NCBI RefSeq assembly: GCF_007830445.1
Contig: NZ_VLKR01000015.1
Span: forward strand, 1 to 64,000
Length of the DNA stretch: 64,000 nucleotides
DNA from: Sphingobacterium siyangense
Lineage (GTDB): Bacteria; Bacteroidota; Bacteroidia; Sphingobacteriales; Sphingobacteriaceae
Direction of reading: 5' to 3'
Shown: in pieces, positions 28,601 to 38,403 of the stretch
How the letters are laid out: every line of letters begins with the position of its first letter
Position numbering within the stretch: the first letter of the stretch is position 1
Notes under the pieces: model-generated
Told to the model about the DNA's origin: nothing
The model's database searches: none
The model's input: only the letters and a program-made list of their open reading frames with translations
Translations under genes and position numbers: made by a program

Positions 28601-31056
28601 TGAAAAGCAATGTCCACGAAATAGCGGAAGCCTATCGCACCGCCTACCCACACGCAAAAATCCTGTTTCCGGGCAAAGAAGATTTTACGCCCCAAAAACG
28701 CCTGCGCATTTTCGGGGATATTAAAAACAACGAATGGGATTGTGTTATACTGACCCACGACCAATTCGGAATGATACCGCAGTCGCCCGAAATCCAAAAG
28801 GAAATCCTCGAAATAGAATTGGACAGCGTGGAGCGTAACCTCGATGCCCTCCAAGCACAAGGGAAAGAAGTAACCAGGGGAATGCTTACCGGAGTAATCA
28901 AAAGGAAAGAAAACCTTGAAGTAAAGCTCAAAACCCTTGAACACGACATTGAAAACCGCAAAGATGATGTGGTGGACTTCAAGATGATGGGTATAGACCA
29001 TTTGTTTGTGGACGAAAGCCACCAGTTCAAAAACCTGATGTTCAACACAAGGCATACACGGGTTGCCGGGTTGGGCAATGTGGACGGCAGCCAAAAGGCA
29101 ATGAACCTGCTTTTTGCAATCCGTACCATTCAGGAACGCATCAATGCGGATATGGGAGCAACCTTTCTTTCGGGTACAACTATCAGTAACTCATTAACGG
29201 AATTGTACCTCCTGTTCAAATACCTGCGACCACGGGCAATGGAAAAGCAAGGTATCCATTCTTTCGATGCGTGGGCGGCTATCTATGCAAGGAAAACGAC
29301 CGATTATGAGTTTTCGGTGGCGAATAATATTGTGGCAAAAGAACGTTTCCGATACTTTATCAAAGTACCGGAGCTTGCCCAATTCTATTCCGAAATCACG
29401 GATTACCGCACGGCAAAGGATATAGGCATTGACCGCCCCATTAAGAACGAGGTGCTGTATAACATACCGCCTACGCCCGACCAGGAAGTGTTTATCCAAA
29501 AGCTAATGGAGTTTGCCAAATCGGGCAACGCTACCTTGCTCGGCAGACCGCCTTTATCGCAAAGCGAAGAAAAAGCAAAAATGCTCATCGCCACGGATTA
29601 CGCCCGTAAGATGTCGCTCGATATGCGTATGGTTAGCGGCAGGTACGAAGACCACCCCGACAACAAGGCTTCGCATTGTGCCAATAACATTGCCCGATAT
29701 TACAACCAATACAACGCACAGAAAGGAACGCAGTTCGTTTTCTCCGATTTGGGAACTTATAAGCCCGGCGAATGGAACGTGTACTCTGAAATAAAACGCA
29801 AACTCGTTGAAGACCACGGCATACCCGCAGACGAAGTCCGGTTTATACAGGAAGCGAAAAACGACAAGCAACGCAAGGAACTGATTAAAGGAATGAACGA
29901 TGGCAAAATCCGTGTACTGTTCGGTTCAACGAGTATGTTAGGTACAGGTGTCAATGCACAGAAAAGAGCCGTTGCCGTTCACCATCTCGATACGCCGTGG
30001 CGACCGTCCGACCTTGCCCAACGGGACGGTCGGGCAATCCGCAAAGGCAATGAAATTGCCAAATTCTTTGCCGATAACAAAGTAGATGTGATTATCTATG
30101 CCGTAGAAAAATCATTGGATAGCTATAAGTTCAACCTGCTGTACAATAAACAGTTATTTATAGACCAGTTAAAAACCAATAATCTCGGCAAACGAACCAT
30201 TGACGAGGGCAGTATGGACGAAAAATCGGGAATGAATTTTTCGGAATATGTGGCTATCCTTTCGGGAAATACGGATTTGTTGGACAAAGCGAAATTGGAA
30301 AAACAGATTGCCGGGCTGGAAAGCGAAAAACAGGCATTCAACCGTTCTAAATTCAGTGCTAAATATAAATTGGAAGACTATACCGCAGAACTGGAAAAGG
30401 CTCAATCCCGATTTGACCGAATGAGCCTCGACTGGAACAACCTGCAAGGGCGTATCCAAAAACATTCTGACGGTACTATTGCCAATCCTGTTCAGTTGGA
30501 CGGGTTGCCGCCTAATGCGGACATCAAACAAATCGGTGCAAAGCTCAATCAGCTTGCGGACAAAGCCCGCACTGGTGGGGATTATGAAGAAATCGGTAGC
30601 CTCTACGGTTTCCAGCTTTTGGTAAAAACGGAAACGTCCGAAAAAGAGGGCGTGGATATTCGGGTGAACCGTTTTTTGGTACAGGGCGAAGGCAACATCA
30701 AATACACGTACAATAACGGTATCATTGCCAAAGATGAAAAATTGGCTTCTATGAATTTCCTTAACGCATTGGAAAAGATACCGGGCTATATCGAACAGGA
30801 GCAAAAGAAAATAACCGAAATTCAAAAGGATGTACCCATTCTTCAGGAAGTGATTAATGGAACCTGGTCTAAGGAAAACCGGTTGAGCGAACTCAAAACA
30901 GAACTGGCTTCCGTGGAGCGGAAAATACAGCTATCTATCACGCCCGAAACCAAGGAAGAACCTACGGAACAAGTGGAAAAACCGAAAGAAGCTCCGCAGA
31001 TTTCGGATAGTATTGTACGGACAAAAGGTATCCATCTACCGAGAGGGATATTGTAA
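25624..31056 (+). CDS. Giant N6-adenine methylase-SNF2 helicase fusion (1810 aa)
   Basis: The N-terminal part (about 95-330) is an N6-adenine methyltransferase fold with the SAM motif [10 protein letters not shown] (130-139) and catalytic SNIPFG (194-199, in place of NPPY/F). A Gln/Pro-rich linker (about 395-530) follows. A superfamily 2 helicase then has Walker A EVGAGKT (about 963-969), box II DESH (about 1129-1132) and motif [12 protein letters not shown] (about 1463-1473). A coiled C-terminus ends the protein. The architecture resembles the DarB type of antirestriction proteins of phage P1. Protection or processing of incoming ICE DNA is a reasonable inference, and no restriction endonuclease domain was seen. 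It is convergent with rteC copy 2, 9 nt away. Confidence 0.85.
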   Translation: MGFSKKQHLQQNIDALRIAFKLEKEKRQATVGERLLMMQYSGFGGLKFVLNPIAEDIDINHWRKTEHDLFPLTQELHRLLKENAQDDKQYRRYVDSMKSSVLTAFYTPPQVIYAISTTLRESGVNIQKFLEPSAGIGTFIQSFSENQNANITAYEKDLLTGKILKQLYPESNIRVSGFEEIPEKEQNSYDVIASNIPFGDTSVFDLSYSRGQDPARVQAARSIHNYFFLKGTDMLREGGILAFITSQGVLNSPKNEPIRRALMQDNDLVAAIRLPNNLFAEYAGTEVGSDLIILQKNTGKEMLSWRENRFCETYINPNNISVNVLLENPARVVHTDSKLDTDPYGQPALIYTHKNGVDGIGKDLKQMLSEDFGKYLNLGLYKGERNDEPVIQIPVEPKVTAPVIEPVTVQPEPQSQLLSTPKIIQESPQELKQLSIFDLFENMDEPVAVLAAPKRSTQAKRQNTNKSRANIGRQPDLFSSATQQPYTPPVSNGTTNGVAATNGKKQEVIGDLFSAINGNGQIAQPAVPDIIPEPAPYSGELQPFHRNDCLVVDNGWVGHLQDVDTADGTAVFHPLQLPPLQKARAEAYIGVRDVYQQLYTKEAEQQVEHKGERETLNRLYDAFVKSYGNLNSADNIKLIKTDSAGKEMPYLERVVGGVVHKADIFSRPVSFSTATIATDNPEEALAASLNKYGSVDLGYMSEISGMTADSLKDALHGRIFYNPLQKEYEISERWIAGNVVEKAQEVRNYIENNPDDAEAKASLIVLEEARPRRIEFEELDFNLGERWIPTGIYARFASHLFDTNVNIHYSESADDFSVKCDQKNVHIWDKYAVKAESRTFDGIALLKHALVNTVPDITKKITIDDKEVKVRDMEAIQMANTKIDEIRTAFTDWLHAQNDEFKTRLTDQYNDTFNCFVRPNYDGTHQDFPGLDRKALGIEDLYSSQKDTVWMIKLNNGAICDHEVGAGKTLVMCTAAQEMKRLGLAHKPMIIGLKSNVHEIAEAYRTAYPHAKILFPGKEDFTPQKRLRIFGDIKNNEWDCVILTHDQFGMIPQSPEIQKEILEIELDSVERNLDALQAQGKEVTRGMLTGVIKRKENLEVKLKTLEHDIENRKDDVVDFKMMGIDHLFVDESHQFKNLMFNTRHTRVAGLGNVDGSQKAMNLLFAIRTIQERINADMGATFLSGTTISNSLTELYLLFKYLRPRAMEKQGIHSFDAWAAIYARKTTDYEFSVANNIVAKERFRYFIKVPELAQFYSEITDYRTAKDIGIDRPIKNEVLYNIPPTPDQEVFIQKLMEFAKSGNATLLGRPPLSQSEEKAKMLIATDYARKMSLDMRMVSGRYEDHPDNKASHCANNIARYYNQYNAQKGTQFVFSDLGTYKPGEWNVYSEIKRKLVEDHGIPADEVRFIQEAKNDKQRKELIKGMNDGKIRVLFGSTSMLGTGVNAQKRAVAVHHLDTPWRPSDLAQRDGRAIRKGNEIAKFFADNKVDVIIYAVEKSLDSYKFNLLYNKQLFIDQLKTNNLGKRTIDEGSMDEKSGMNFSEYVAILSGNTDLLDKAKLEKQIAGLESEKQAFNRSKFSAKYKLEDYTAELEKAQSRFDRMSLDWNNLQGRIQKHSDGTIANPVQLDGLPPNADIKQIGAKLNQLADKARTGGDYEEIGSLYGFQLLVKTETSEKEGVDIRVNRFLVQGEGNIKYTYNNGIIAKDEKLASMNFLNALEKIPGYIEQEQKKITEIQKDVPILQEVINGTWSKENRLSELKTELASVERKIQLSITPETKEEPTEQVEKPKEAPQISDSIVRTKGIHLPRGIL

Positions 31057-31065
31057 TCACAATAG

Positions 31066-31893
31066 TTATTGCTCGTCCAGTTCGTCCATTTTCCTGATTA
31101 GAGCATCACGCAAACTGTCAATGAATTTGGTACGATTTATCTTCCTGGATTTCAGTTCCATAAACGTATGGTAAAAATCTCCTAAATCAACATTAAAGAC
31201 CGTTTCAAATGTTTTGGCAACAACTTTAATATCCGCATTCCCGTTGTCAAATGCGCCTTGTGAATGCAGGGCATAAATCAACTCGGTTAAAGCCGTTTTG
31301 CTTCCGGTCCAGTTCAATATTGCCGGCACTTGCTTCTTGCTCCTGTTCGTATTGTAGAGCTGGTCTTCTAAATAGACTTGTATCAAATCGTTGGCAAGTA
31401 TTTTGGCAACTTTGTAATCGTGTGAAGTAGAAAAGTAGTGGTCTGCTTCAAAGTAAAAAGTGTCTAAACTTAATTTAATATCGTGCTTACCCCGCAAAAA
31501 ATATTTATGGTCAAGATAGGTGCTGTTCGTTCTGTAATACTTGTAAAAATCAAGGTTGTTGTCAAAATATCTTTTGAGCTTCGCAAGTTCGTTATGCAGG
31601 TATTTCTTTATTGTTTTGTCGCCACCGAAGGGCTTCTTGGTTTCTATTTTATAAATTGTGTTATAATAGATAAGTTTTGACAGAAGAACAGGTTTCAACC
31701 GTTTAAAGAAAAGGATTTCTTCCTGTTCGTTCATAAAGCCTTTTTCTAAAATATATTTTTTGAGCCCAACAATCTCCTTTAAAATCGTGGATATGGCCTT
31801 TTCGTAGCATACTATAAAATTATCTTCTTCATAGGTTAGGTCTTTTAACTGTACTTCCAATTCATCAACTACTTGTTGAAAATATTCTGTCAT
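31066..31893 (-). CDS. rteC: Second RteC-family protein
   Basis: This 275-residue RteC-domain protein carries DFYKYYRTNSTYLDHKYFLRG and WTGSKTALTELIYALHSQG, the same landmarks as the copy at 18689. The two copies are clearly diverged, so this is not a recent duplication. It points toward the helicase and away from the left-end operon. It could control the cargo island or the helicase/transfer operons. Elements with two rteC genes are not what CTnDOT itself shows. Confidence 0.85.
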   Translation of the reverse strand: MTEYFQQVVDELEVQLKDLTYEEDNFIVCYEKAISTILKEIVGLKKYILEKGFMNEQEEILFFKRLKPVLLSKLIYYNTIYKIETKKPFGGDKTIKKYLHNELAKLKRYFDNNLDFYKYYRTNSTYLDHKYFLRGKHDIKLSLDTFYFEADHYFSTSHDYKVAKILANDLIQVYLEDQLYNTNRSKKQVPAILNWTGSKTALTELIYALHSQGAFDNGNADIKVVAKTFETVFNVDLGDFYHTFMELKSRKINRTKFIDSLRDALIRKMDELDEQ

Positions 31894-31925
31894 TTAGTTA
31901 TTCGGTTTATTGTATAATATTTAAT

Positions 31926-33026
31926 TTAGCACTCTTGAGTATTTTTGCTTTTAAAAACCTTGTACGCCATTTGAAGCCCTTCAATCCCTCTTAGGTTGAG
32001 TAATTCTACGGTGTCTATGGTGTATTCGCTCTGATTTTTTATATGGTTGTAAAAATTTTCAGACAATAGCATATCTGCTTCATTTTCTTTGCAGGCGGCC
32101 TGTAATCTGGCACAGAGATTTAAAACATTACCGTGATAAGCGATTTCCCGTTTATAATTTCCTACCATTACGGCAGATACCTTTCCGCTGTGAATGGCAC
32201 ATTTAAACGCAGGTTGAATGCCATATCTCTTTTGGTAAAAACTTTCTCTGTGTTTGAGTAAATCTTTATAAGCAAAGTACAGGTCGATACATTGTTTGAA
32301 TTTAAAATTATTTGCTACTTTCCACGTAATGACCGCTTCATCTCCTACATACTGATATATTTCTCCGTTGTACTTCAATACGATGTCCGACAAATCCCAA
32401 AAACAATCCTGCACATATTTACTGAAATTAAGATGCCCCAGTTGTTGTGCTGACGGAGTAGAATTTTCCATATCGAGAAACATAAATACACGTTCTTCTT
32501 CTTTTGGATTGTTGTATGTATTTTTCACGATATGGTACAGATAATTTCCTCCCAAACTACGTCTCAACAAAATTACTAATCCAGCTATGTATTCTGTTGA
32601 CAGCATATAAATAATGATGGTTTCCGTAGTGTTCCGCCTGAAAACATCAAAAAGACTTTTGCTGTGCATCATCGCATCTTGCCCGGAGAAGAAAAGAGCA
32701 ATATAATATACCAGTGTAGTAAGCGTGGCAAAAATCAAAAGCCGCAGCAATGCAACCACCAATGGTTTTTTTCGCCTGAATGCTGGATATACGAATGTAT
32801 GCAGGATTCCGAATATGATTCCCAATGGCACAACAATGAAAAAAGTAATTTGGTATTGGTGGCGGGAGGTCTTAGTCAAAGCTTCCGGCACAGCATACAT
32901 TTCATAAAGACAACCGTCCGGCAGGTCATTGAATTTTATAAACAGAAAGAAAGCGGTAATCAGTATCCAGACCACGGCTACATAAACAACTTCTTTTATA
33001 TGGTTAAACATTAATTTGCCTTTCAT
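31926..33026 (-). CDS. Membrane-bound class III adenylate/guanylate cyclase
   Basis: An N-terminal membrane part has about four helices (for example VAVVWILITAFFLFI and LLIFATLTTLVYYIALFF). A class III cyclase catalytic domain follows in the C-terminal half. Both metal aspartates are present (MFLDMENST and YQYVGDEAVI), together with GNVLNLCARLQ, which carries the transition-state Asn and Arg. The enzyme should make cAMP or cGMP, and the specificity residues are not clear by eye. The start is ATG 33026 (MKGKLMFNHI); the frame is open to 33068. It is the last gene of a leftward cargo block and follows the patatin gene by about 110 nt. No cNMP-binding protein is encoded nearby. Confidence 0.85.
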   Translation of the reverse strand: MKGKLMFNHIKEVVYVAVVWILITAFFLFIKFNDLPDGCLYEMYAVPEALTKTSRHQYQITFFIVVPLGIIFGILHTFVYPAFRRKKPLVVALLRLLIFATLTTLVYYIALFFSGQDAMMHSKSLFDVFRRNTTETIIIYMLSTEYIAGLVILLRRSLGGNYLYHIVKNTYNNPKEEERVFMFLDMENSTPSAQQLGHLNFSKYVQDCFWDLSDIVLKYNGEIYQYVGDEAVITWKVANNFKFKQCIDLYFAYKDLLKHRESFYQKRYGIQPAFKCAIHSGKVSAVMVGNYKREIAYHGNVLNLCARLQAACKENEADMLLSENFYNHIKNQSEYTIDTVELLNLRGIEGLQMAYKVFKSKNTQEC

Positions 33027-33138
33027 TCGTATATTTTTTATTTGGTCGAATGGAACACCATAATGCACATATCACTTTTTGTTAAATGTTTACATAGGCG
33101 TTTCACTGTGTTATTAATCTTATCAGGTAATTAGTTGA

Positions 33139-35391
33139 TTAAAAATCCAAAGCATAACCGATGTTGAAACTCGGGACTATTTTATCGCTAATGTTATTGT
33201 ACATAAACACCGCTTCTAACGGGCCGATAAACGATTTGTAACCAATGGCAAGACCGGCTCCTAACACAGCGTTTTTTCTGTTTGCATCTATGATGTAATT
33301 GGTCTTCACAAAATCGTATTTCAGATAGTTAACGATGGCGTTGGCAACTAAATTTGCACCGAAATTGTACTGAAATCCCAACTGTGGCGAGATAACGCTG
33401 GAACTGGACACCGCATTGGCTCGGAATCCGGCAAAGAGTATCTGGTTGCGTATCACGGCATTGTTACCTCCGATGATAAAATCGTTTAGCACAGGTTGTT
33501 TATTCCCGAAATGAATCCCGGAATTGAGCTTCAGAAAAAACGAATGTTTGCCTACGGGAAGATGATGTGATGAATAGTAGCGAAGACTGAAATAAGGCTT
33601 TTTACCAAAGCTGTCTTGATGCTGTGTACCTGACGTCGTTCCATCGTCATACGTAAAATCAGCATGTTGCGCATAATTAAATCCAACTTCTACATCTATT
33701 TTATTGCCGCTGTTCGGATAAGAATTATTTTCCCGATTGTCGAAACGCAGGTTAGCAAAAGAGGTTACAAATCCCAGTTCGCCTTCTGCTTCCAAAACGG
33801 TTTTTATTTTAGGCTTGTATTTCAAATATTCATATCGGGTACCGGCTCCTATCAAAAAATTATTGGTAACAAGGTTGTTTATACTTGCTTCCACTTTCAG
33901 GTGTCTTTGATTGTACAGCCCTACTTTATCCATTTTTTCGTTGTAGGCAGACATATCGGTAAATGCACCGCTTGCGGAAGATTCCAAATACCAGCTTCTT
34001 CTGTGGTTAAAGAAATAAATATTCCCGATACGGATACGGGGCGCTTCCCCGATAGATGTTTCAATGCTGGTTTCTGTAAAGGGATTGGATACGCCAAACA
34101 TCGAAAAAGCGAGCTTCAAGGCAATTCCGGTTTCTGTATTATAGTGTAAGCCTGTTTTTAAAACATGCTGCGGGTCTTTTTCAAATAAAAGATTAATTGT
34201 GTAGCTGTCGCTGTTGACATCGGGAATTAATTCGTAATTGATTTTCCGGAAAATTCCGGCACCGAAAACTTTCCTGATCCTGTCGGATAAGAAAGAAGCG
34301 GAATACATTTTATGGTCTGAAAATCCCAAAACATTCAGATAAAATCCCTTTTCCTTTTCACTCAATCCGGTTGTGGTAAATTTTGAAACGAAAACTTCAT
34401 TTTTCTTTTTAAAACCTGTGTCCGGATGTGGTTGCAATGGCTCTTTACCATAAATCGCATCCAGCGAATCTTTGAGCTTTATAAGGCGGGGATAAAGTGC
34501 TTTTCCTTGTTCAATACCTATTTTTATAATGTCATCCGAAGAAGAAAAACTGGAAGCACTGTATGCTTCTATCGGATGATTTACGAGAATGCCAGCCAGC
34601 TTTACCTGTTCCTGAAAATCCTTATTCTCCTGGTAAAATGCAAGCTGGGACACCATTTGAAAAGGATTGTCTATTTCGTTGCTTTTCAACAAAGGACTTG
34701 CCACGGAACTGCCTATGACCACACCCGCTCCCATTTCTTTTGCTTCCGAAACCGGAAAATTTCTTGCAATTCCGCCGTCAACCAACGTTCTGCCGTCTAT
34801 GGTAACAGGAGTAAACGCCGCCGGAATTGCCATACTGGCCCGAATGGCTTGGGCGATATTTCCGCTTTTTAAAATCACTAAATCTCCCGTTTCGATGTCG
34901 GCTGCCATACAACGGAATGCTCTTTTAAAGTCGGAAAAATCCTTGGTTGCGAGATAAGGAAACAGTAGTTCGTTGAATGTCAGCCAAAGTTCATTGGATT
35001 CTATAATACCTTTACGAAAAGAGAATTTTCCTTCAATTAAAGGAATTTCCAGATACTTCCCGGAGTTTCTTTTTTGCGGCAGTATCAGCATATCATAAGA
35101 AGATTTGTTGGACAGTATCTTGTTCCAATCGAGCTTATGGGCAATAGCTTCAATTTCGTTGCCGCTGTAACCCACCGCATACAAACTGCCTACAATTGCG
35201 CCCATACTGGTTCCGGCTACATAATCAACCTTGATACCTGCGGAATCTATGGCTTTCAAAACGCCGATATGTGCCAAGCCTTTTGCGCCTCCGCCACTCA
35301 GTGCCAACCCGATTTTGGGACGTTCTCCCTGCTGCTGGGCAAACAACAGATTGGTTACAAAGCATAAAATAATCAGCAGATGTATTTTCAT
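33139..35391 (-). CDS. Patatin-like phospholipase with C-terminal outer-membrane barrel
   Basis: This 750-residue exported protein has a signal peptide (MKIHLLIILCFVTNLLFA). The patatin domain (about 20-220) carries the oxyanion loop SGGGAKGLAHIG, the nucleophile elbow GTSMG and the dyad Asp in VDGGI. A POTRA-like linker (about 330-400) and a BamA/D15-type barrel (about 400-750) ending in NIGYALDF follow. The plan is that of PlpD/RssA-like surface phospholipases, so it should act at the outer membrane. A start at 35415 is possible but would put charged residues before the signal. It could remodel host or neighbour lipids and lies beside a nucleotide cyclase. Confidence 0.85.
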   Translation of the reverse strand: MKIHLLIILCFVTNLLFAQQQGERPKIGLALSGGGAKGLAHIGVLKAIDSAGIKVDYVAGTSMGAIVGSLYAVGYSGNEIEAIAHKLDWNKILSNKSSYDMLILPQKRNSGKYLEIPLIEGKFSFRKGIIESNELWLTFNELLFPYLATKDFSDFKRAFRCMAADIETGDLVILKSGNIAQAIRASMAIPAAFTPVTIDGRTLVDGGIARNFPVSEAKEMGAGVVIGSSVASPLLKSNEIDNPFQMVSQLAFYQENKDFQEQVKLAGILVNHPIEAYSASSFSSSDDIIKIGIEQGKALYPRLIKLKDSLDAIYGKEPLQPHPDTGFKKKNEVFVSKFTTTGLSEKEKGFYLNVLGFSDHKMYSASFLSDRIRKVFGAGIFRKINYELIPDVNSDSYTINLLFEKDPQHVLKTGLHYNTETGIALKLAFSMFGVSNPFTETSIETSIGEAPRIRIGNIYFFNHRRSWYLESSASGAFTDMSAYNEKMDKVGLYNQRHLKVEASINNLVTNNFLIGAGTRYEYLKYKPKIKTVLEAEGELGFVTSFANLRFDNRENNSYPNSGNKIDVEVGFNYAQHADFTYDDGTTSGTQHQDSFGKKPYFSLRYYSSHHLPVGKHSFFLKLNSGIHFGNKQPVLNDFIIGGNNAVIRNQILFAGFRANAVSSSSVISPQLGFQYNFGANLVANAIVNYLKYDFVKTNYIIDANRKNAVLGAGLAIGYKSFIGPLEAVFMYNNISDKIVPSFNIGYALDF

Positions 35392-35501
35392 TTTTTTATC
35401 CTTTAATCGCAACAATATTAATAAAATTCCAAAACCATTAAGGATTTAAGTTTAAACCTTAATTTGTTAATGATAAAAACAAAAGCCTTTCTTTTCGTAC
35501 T

Positions 35502-35711
35502 TTACTCCAACTCCTCACAAGTATAATTTAGGTTTTGTACTAACCTTTGCACTTCTTTGGGCGAAAAACCGGTGCCTTCTATGCGGAGGATTTTATCGCA
35601 GTCTTCTAAATCGAAATTAATTTTTGCATTTGGAAATTCTGCCAAAAGTACTAACAATACAAATTCTGCCTTTTTTTGATACTTAACATTTGTTTTGAAA
35701 ACTGCTACCAT
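35502..35711 (-). CDS. Small HMA-fold-like protein without metal cysteines
   Basis: This 69-residue protein reads VAVFKTNVKYQKKAEFVL, INFDLEDCDKILRIEG and a C-terminal helix, a beta-alpha-beta-beta-alpha-beta pattern like heavy-metal-associated domains. The CxxC metal site is missing: the only cysteines are in EDCD and near the end. It begins 3 nt after the end of the upstream outer-membrane-protein gene, so the two are one operon. The function is unknown. Confidence 0.6.
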   Translation of the reverse strand: MVAVFKTNVKYQKKAEFVLLVLLAEFPNAKINFDLEDCDKILRIEGTGFSPKEVQRLVQNLNYTCEELE

Positions 35712-35714
35712 TTT

Positions 35715-36683
35715 CTATTTTTTCTTTTTAATGAACGGATTAAACGATAAACCTACATTGGCATAAAAAGCAGGTTTGGGTTTGGTTTCTATCTCGGCAT
35801 CTCCCAACGATTCTTCCTTGTCAAAAAGTCCGCTTCCTATGGCTACACGCATTCCTGTTTTGGCGGTTAAAATAAAATTATCGCCCAAAAGTCGTTCATA
35901 AACCAAACCGTTGTATAAGTCGATTTGGCGGTATTCAAATTTTTGTTTCGGATTGGCCGGATTTAGATTGTACACATAAAAATCTGCTCCTTTGTTAAGT
36001 TCAGACCCGATGGAAATCCGGCTTTTTTTCGGGAAATATTTTCGAATATACAAACGTTGCGGCAACGTCATATCAAACGCATAACCGTTGTCCAATTTTC
36101 GCTCGTAAGTAAAAACGGGAATTACCGGAAATTGCACACTTGGGTCGATGTTAGCAATCAAACCCACTGCCATTTTGGTTCGTGCATCGGCTTTCAGCAA
36201 AAGTGTAGCACCCGCCATCCCTTTGATGCGTTCAAAATGTTTATCGCTTCCGTCAACGGAAACATTTGCCGAATAAATGACCATTTTGTTGAACAATTTT
36301 GAGAAATACAAAAAGTTAAGCGACGATTGATGATAATGAAATTCATCGTTTATAGAAGTGGAAATGCCCGAAGTTTCATCGGTATAATCGGCATCAAGAT
36401 TTTGATAGCGGTATTCGAGCGTTGCTCCCAAAACCCATTTTGGTTTTTTAATAAAACTAAAAGTACTGCTGGCATAAACCTGCGAAAAACGGTTGGCTTC
36501 GCCCTGTGAATAATCGTGCGGAAACGTGTGCGTGTATTCCACATTCAACGGACGTGCTGCGGCAAATTTGCCCGCAAGATAGGCGATAACACCTTGTGTG
36601 ATACTGTCGTTTTTGGCTTGTTGAGCAACACAAATTTGGCTTACTAAAACACATACCAACAGCGAAATTTTTACTTTGTTCAT
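35715..36683 (-). CDS. Outer-membrane beta-barrel protein, DUF6268-like
   Basis: This 322-residue protein has a signal peptide (MNKVKISLLVCVLVSQICVA). Long amphipathic strands with aromatic girdles follow (GATLEYRYQNLDADY, FMTLPQRLY-like segments, YERLLGDNFILTAKTG) and the C-terminus ends in VGLSFNPFIKKKK. It resembles DUF6268 barrels. Such genes often sit with LytTR systems in Bacteroidota. Transport substrate unknown. The DNA is distinctly AT-rich compared with the tra genes. Confidence 0.65.
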   Translation of the reverse strand: MNKVKISLLVCVLVSQICVAQQAKNDSITQGVIAYLAGKFAAARPLNVEYTHTFPHDYSQGEANRFSQVYASSTFSFIKKPKWVLGATLEYRYQNLDADYTDETSGISTSINDEFHYHQSSLNFLYFSKLFNKMVIYSANVSVDGSDKHFERIKGMAGATLLLKADARTKMAVGLIANIDPSVQFPVIPVFTYERKLDNGYAFDMTLPQRLYIRKYFPKKSRISIGSELNKGADFYVYNLNPANPKQKFEYRQIDLYNGLVYERLLGDNFILTAKTGMRVAIGSGLFDKEESLGDAEIETKPKPAFYANVGLSFNPFIKKKK

Positions 36684-36724
36684 TTGTTTTTTTTATAGTT
36701 GACTTTGTTCCGATTGTTCTTAAA

Positions 36725-37156
36725 TTACCCCAATTCATAAACAGCAGAATGGGAAAAACGGAGCAGCAAAATTTTATCGCAAAAAGGCTTGATGTACTTT
36801 TCCGTAATAAATTGATTGATGGTTCTCACATTCATACTATGCCGTTCATCTACAAAAACGAGCCAGAGTTTTTCTATACCGGTTTGGCGTTTGTAATAAT
36901 CCAAAAATCGGGTGTAGGATTTATGAATTCGGTTCACTTCTTTCAAATCCCAAAAGAGAATGCCGGTTTTCGTTCCGTTATCATTCACGATGCAGATTTG
37001 ATAACTTGAACAATCCAGAATTTCCAACGAAGGATTGTACGCCTCAATGAAGCAACCTAAATCTACAATCTGAATTATTCTTCGATCTTTCTTCTTATCG
37101 TTTAATTCGGAATTTTCAATTGGTTTTACCCAGTTTTCAAAAGCTATTAAATCCAT
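36725..37156 (-). CDS. Uncharacterised cytoplasmic protein
   Basis: This 143-residue protein (from MDLIAFENW; the frame opens at 37246) has no signal or membrane helix. It contains RIIQIVDLGCFIEAYN, LFWDLKEVNRIHKSYTRFLDYY and LWLVFVDERHSMNVRTINQF, a mixed alpha/beta pattern. I do not recognise a family. It is divergent from the LytS gene (about 170 nt shared upstream region) and precedes the DUF6268 gene, so it may be controlled by the adjacent two-component pair. Confidence 0.5.
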   Translation of the reverse strand: MDLIAFENWVKPIENSELNDKKKDRRIIQIVDLGCFIEAYNPSLEILDCSSYQICIVNDNGTKTGILFWDLKEVNRIHKSYTRFLDYYKRQTGIEKLWLVFVDERHSMNVRTINQFITEKYIKPFCDKILLLRFSHSAVYELG

Positions 37157-37326
37157 ATTTTTAGGATTAAAAATTAAAGTGCAAAGAAACTCAGGATATT
37201 TGTACGCTCTTTTGTTTTTATACCAAACAGCGTATTTTTTATACAAAACCTAAATTGGTATAATAAAACGCAGGGTTTGTATAATGTTTATCGGTAACAA
37301 TTTCTAATCGCTTAACTTTGTAATCT

Positions 37327-38403
37327 ATGAACATCATCAGCCAACAGACCAAAGACCAACGAATTGTCAACTTTCTGGTATTGAAAAAATACCGGGTCTG
37401 GCGACATTTGCTCTTTTTAGGTGTTTTTTATTTCTTCCTTTTTAATTCTAAATACAAACAAATTCCGGAAAGCAACAATGAAAATATTTGGGTATTGTGT
37501 GTGTGTTTGGTATTTGTTCCTATGTTTTATATCAATATGTATTTATTAGTCCCGCTTTTTTTCAAAGGGAAATATATCATTTACTTTATACTGTTGGTTG
37601 GAGTGAATTTTATTGGGATAGATATTTTAGCCAGAACATTTGTTTGGTTAGAACCCACTATTGTCACAGACATGCATCGCAAAGAAGATGCTGAACTTTT
37701 TAAATATTTTAATGCTATTTTTATTTCCACCCCTTTTCTTATGGTTTCTACTATGGTAAAACTCTTTCAGAAATGGGTAAAAGATAACGAGCAGATTGCC
37801 GAACTGCAAAAACTTACGCTGAATATGGAACTCAACGAGCTAAAAAACCAAATCAGTCCACATTTTTTGTTTAATATGCTCAACAATGTAAAGGCACTTA
37901 TTCGTGCCAATCCCGAAGCCGCAACTACCGTAATTATGAAATTATCGGAATTTTTGCGGTATCAATTGTACGAAAACAACGAAGAAAAAACACCGCTTTC
38001 GGCAGAAATTAACTTTTTGTCTAATTTTATAAATCTGGAAAAAATACGCCGTGATAATTTAATCGTTACTTTGGAAAATAATATTGACCAACACACGCTG
38101 CACACCATTTTAATTCCGCCAAATTTGTTTACGGTTTTTGTAGAAAATGCCGTAAAACACAGTGTTGACATCAGTGGAAAAGAAGCGTTTATAAATATTG
38201 AATTTAAATTTGAAGATAAAAAACTGTATTTTGTGTGTACCAATTCTAAAAGCGAAAATTATTTTGTTCCTAACGAAAAATATAGCGGTTTGGGTCTTGC
38301 TAACATAAAACGCCGCCTCGAATTGCTATACAATAATAATTACAATTTAGAAATTACTTCAACCGAAAACAAGTACATTGTTTCCTTAACGCTTCCTGTA
38401 TGA
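37327..38403 (+). CDS. LytS-type membrane sensor histidine kinase
   Basis: This 358-residue protein has four N-terminal membrane helices (about 25-145), a short coil and a His_kinase domain with the phosphoacceptor in QISPHFLFNMLNN (His179). A HATPase_c region with ENAVKHS and GLGLANIKRRL follows. It should autophosphorylate and pass the phosphate to the LytTR regulator whose ATG overlaps its stop (ATGA, 4 nt). The ligand is unknown because no periplasmic domain is present. It is part of the AT-rich cargo island. Confidence 0.9.
   Translation: MNIISQQTKDQRIVNFLVLKKYRVWRHLLFLGVFYFFLFNSKYKQIPESNNENIWVLCVCLVFVPMFYINMYLLVPLFFKGKYIIYFILLVGVNFIGIDILARTFVWLEPTIVTDMHRKEDAELFKYFNAIFISTPFLMVSTMVKLFQKWVKDNEQIAELQKLTLNMELNELKNQISPHFLFNMLNNVKALIRANPEAATTVIMKLSEFLRYQLYENNEEKTPLSAEINFLSNFINLEKIRRDNLIVTLENNIDQHTLHTILIPPNLFTVFVENAVKHSVDISGKEAFINIEFKFEDKKLYFVCTNSKSENYFVPNEKYSGLGLANIKRRLELLYNNNYNLEITSTENKYIVSLTLPV

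Noticed and set aside
25624..31056. Type II/III restriction-modification enzyme
   Set aside because: Methylase and helicase motifs are clear but no nuclease motif (PD-ExK or HNH) was seen, and the context is an ICE transfer operon.
31926..35391. Cyclase plus patatin as a CBASS or Pycsar anti-phage pair
   Set aside because: The patatin has a signal peptide and an outer-membrane barrel, unlike cytoplasmic CapV. No cNMP-binding effector and no CD-NTase are present. The pair is reported only as an interesting neighbourhood.
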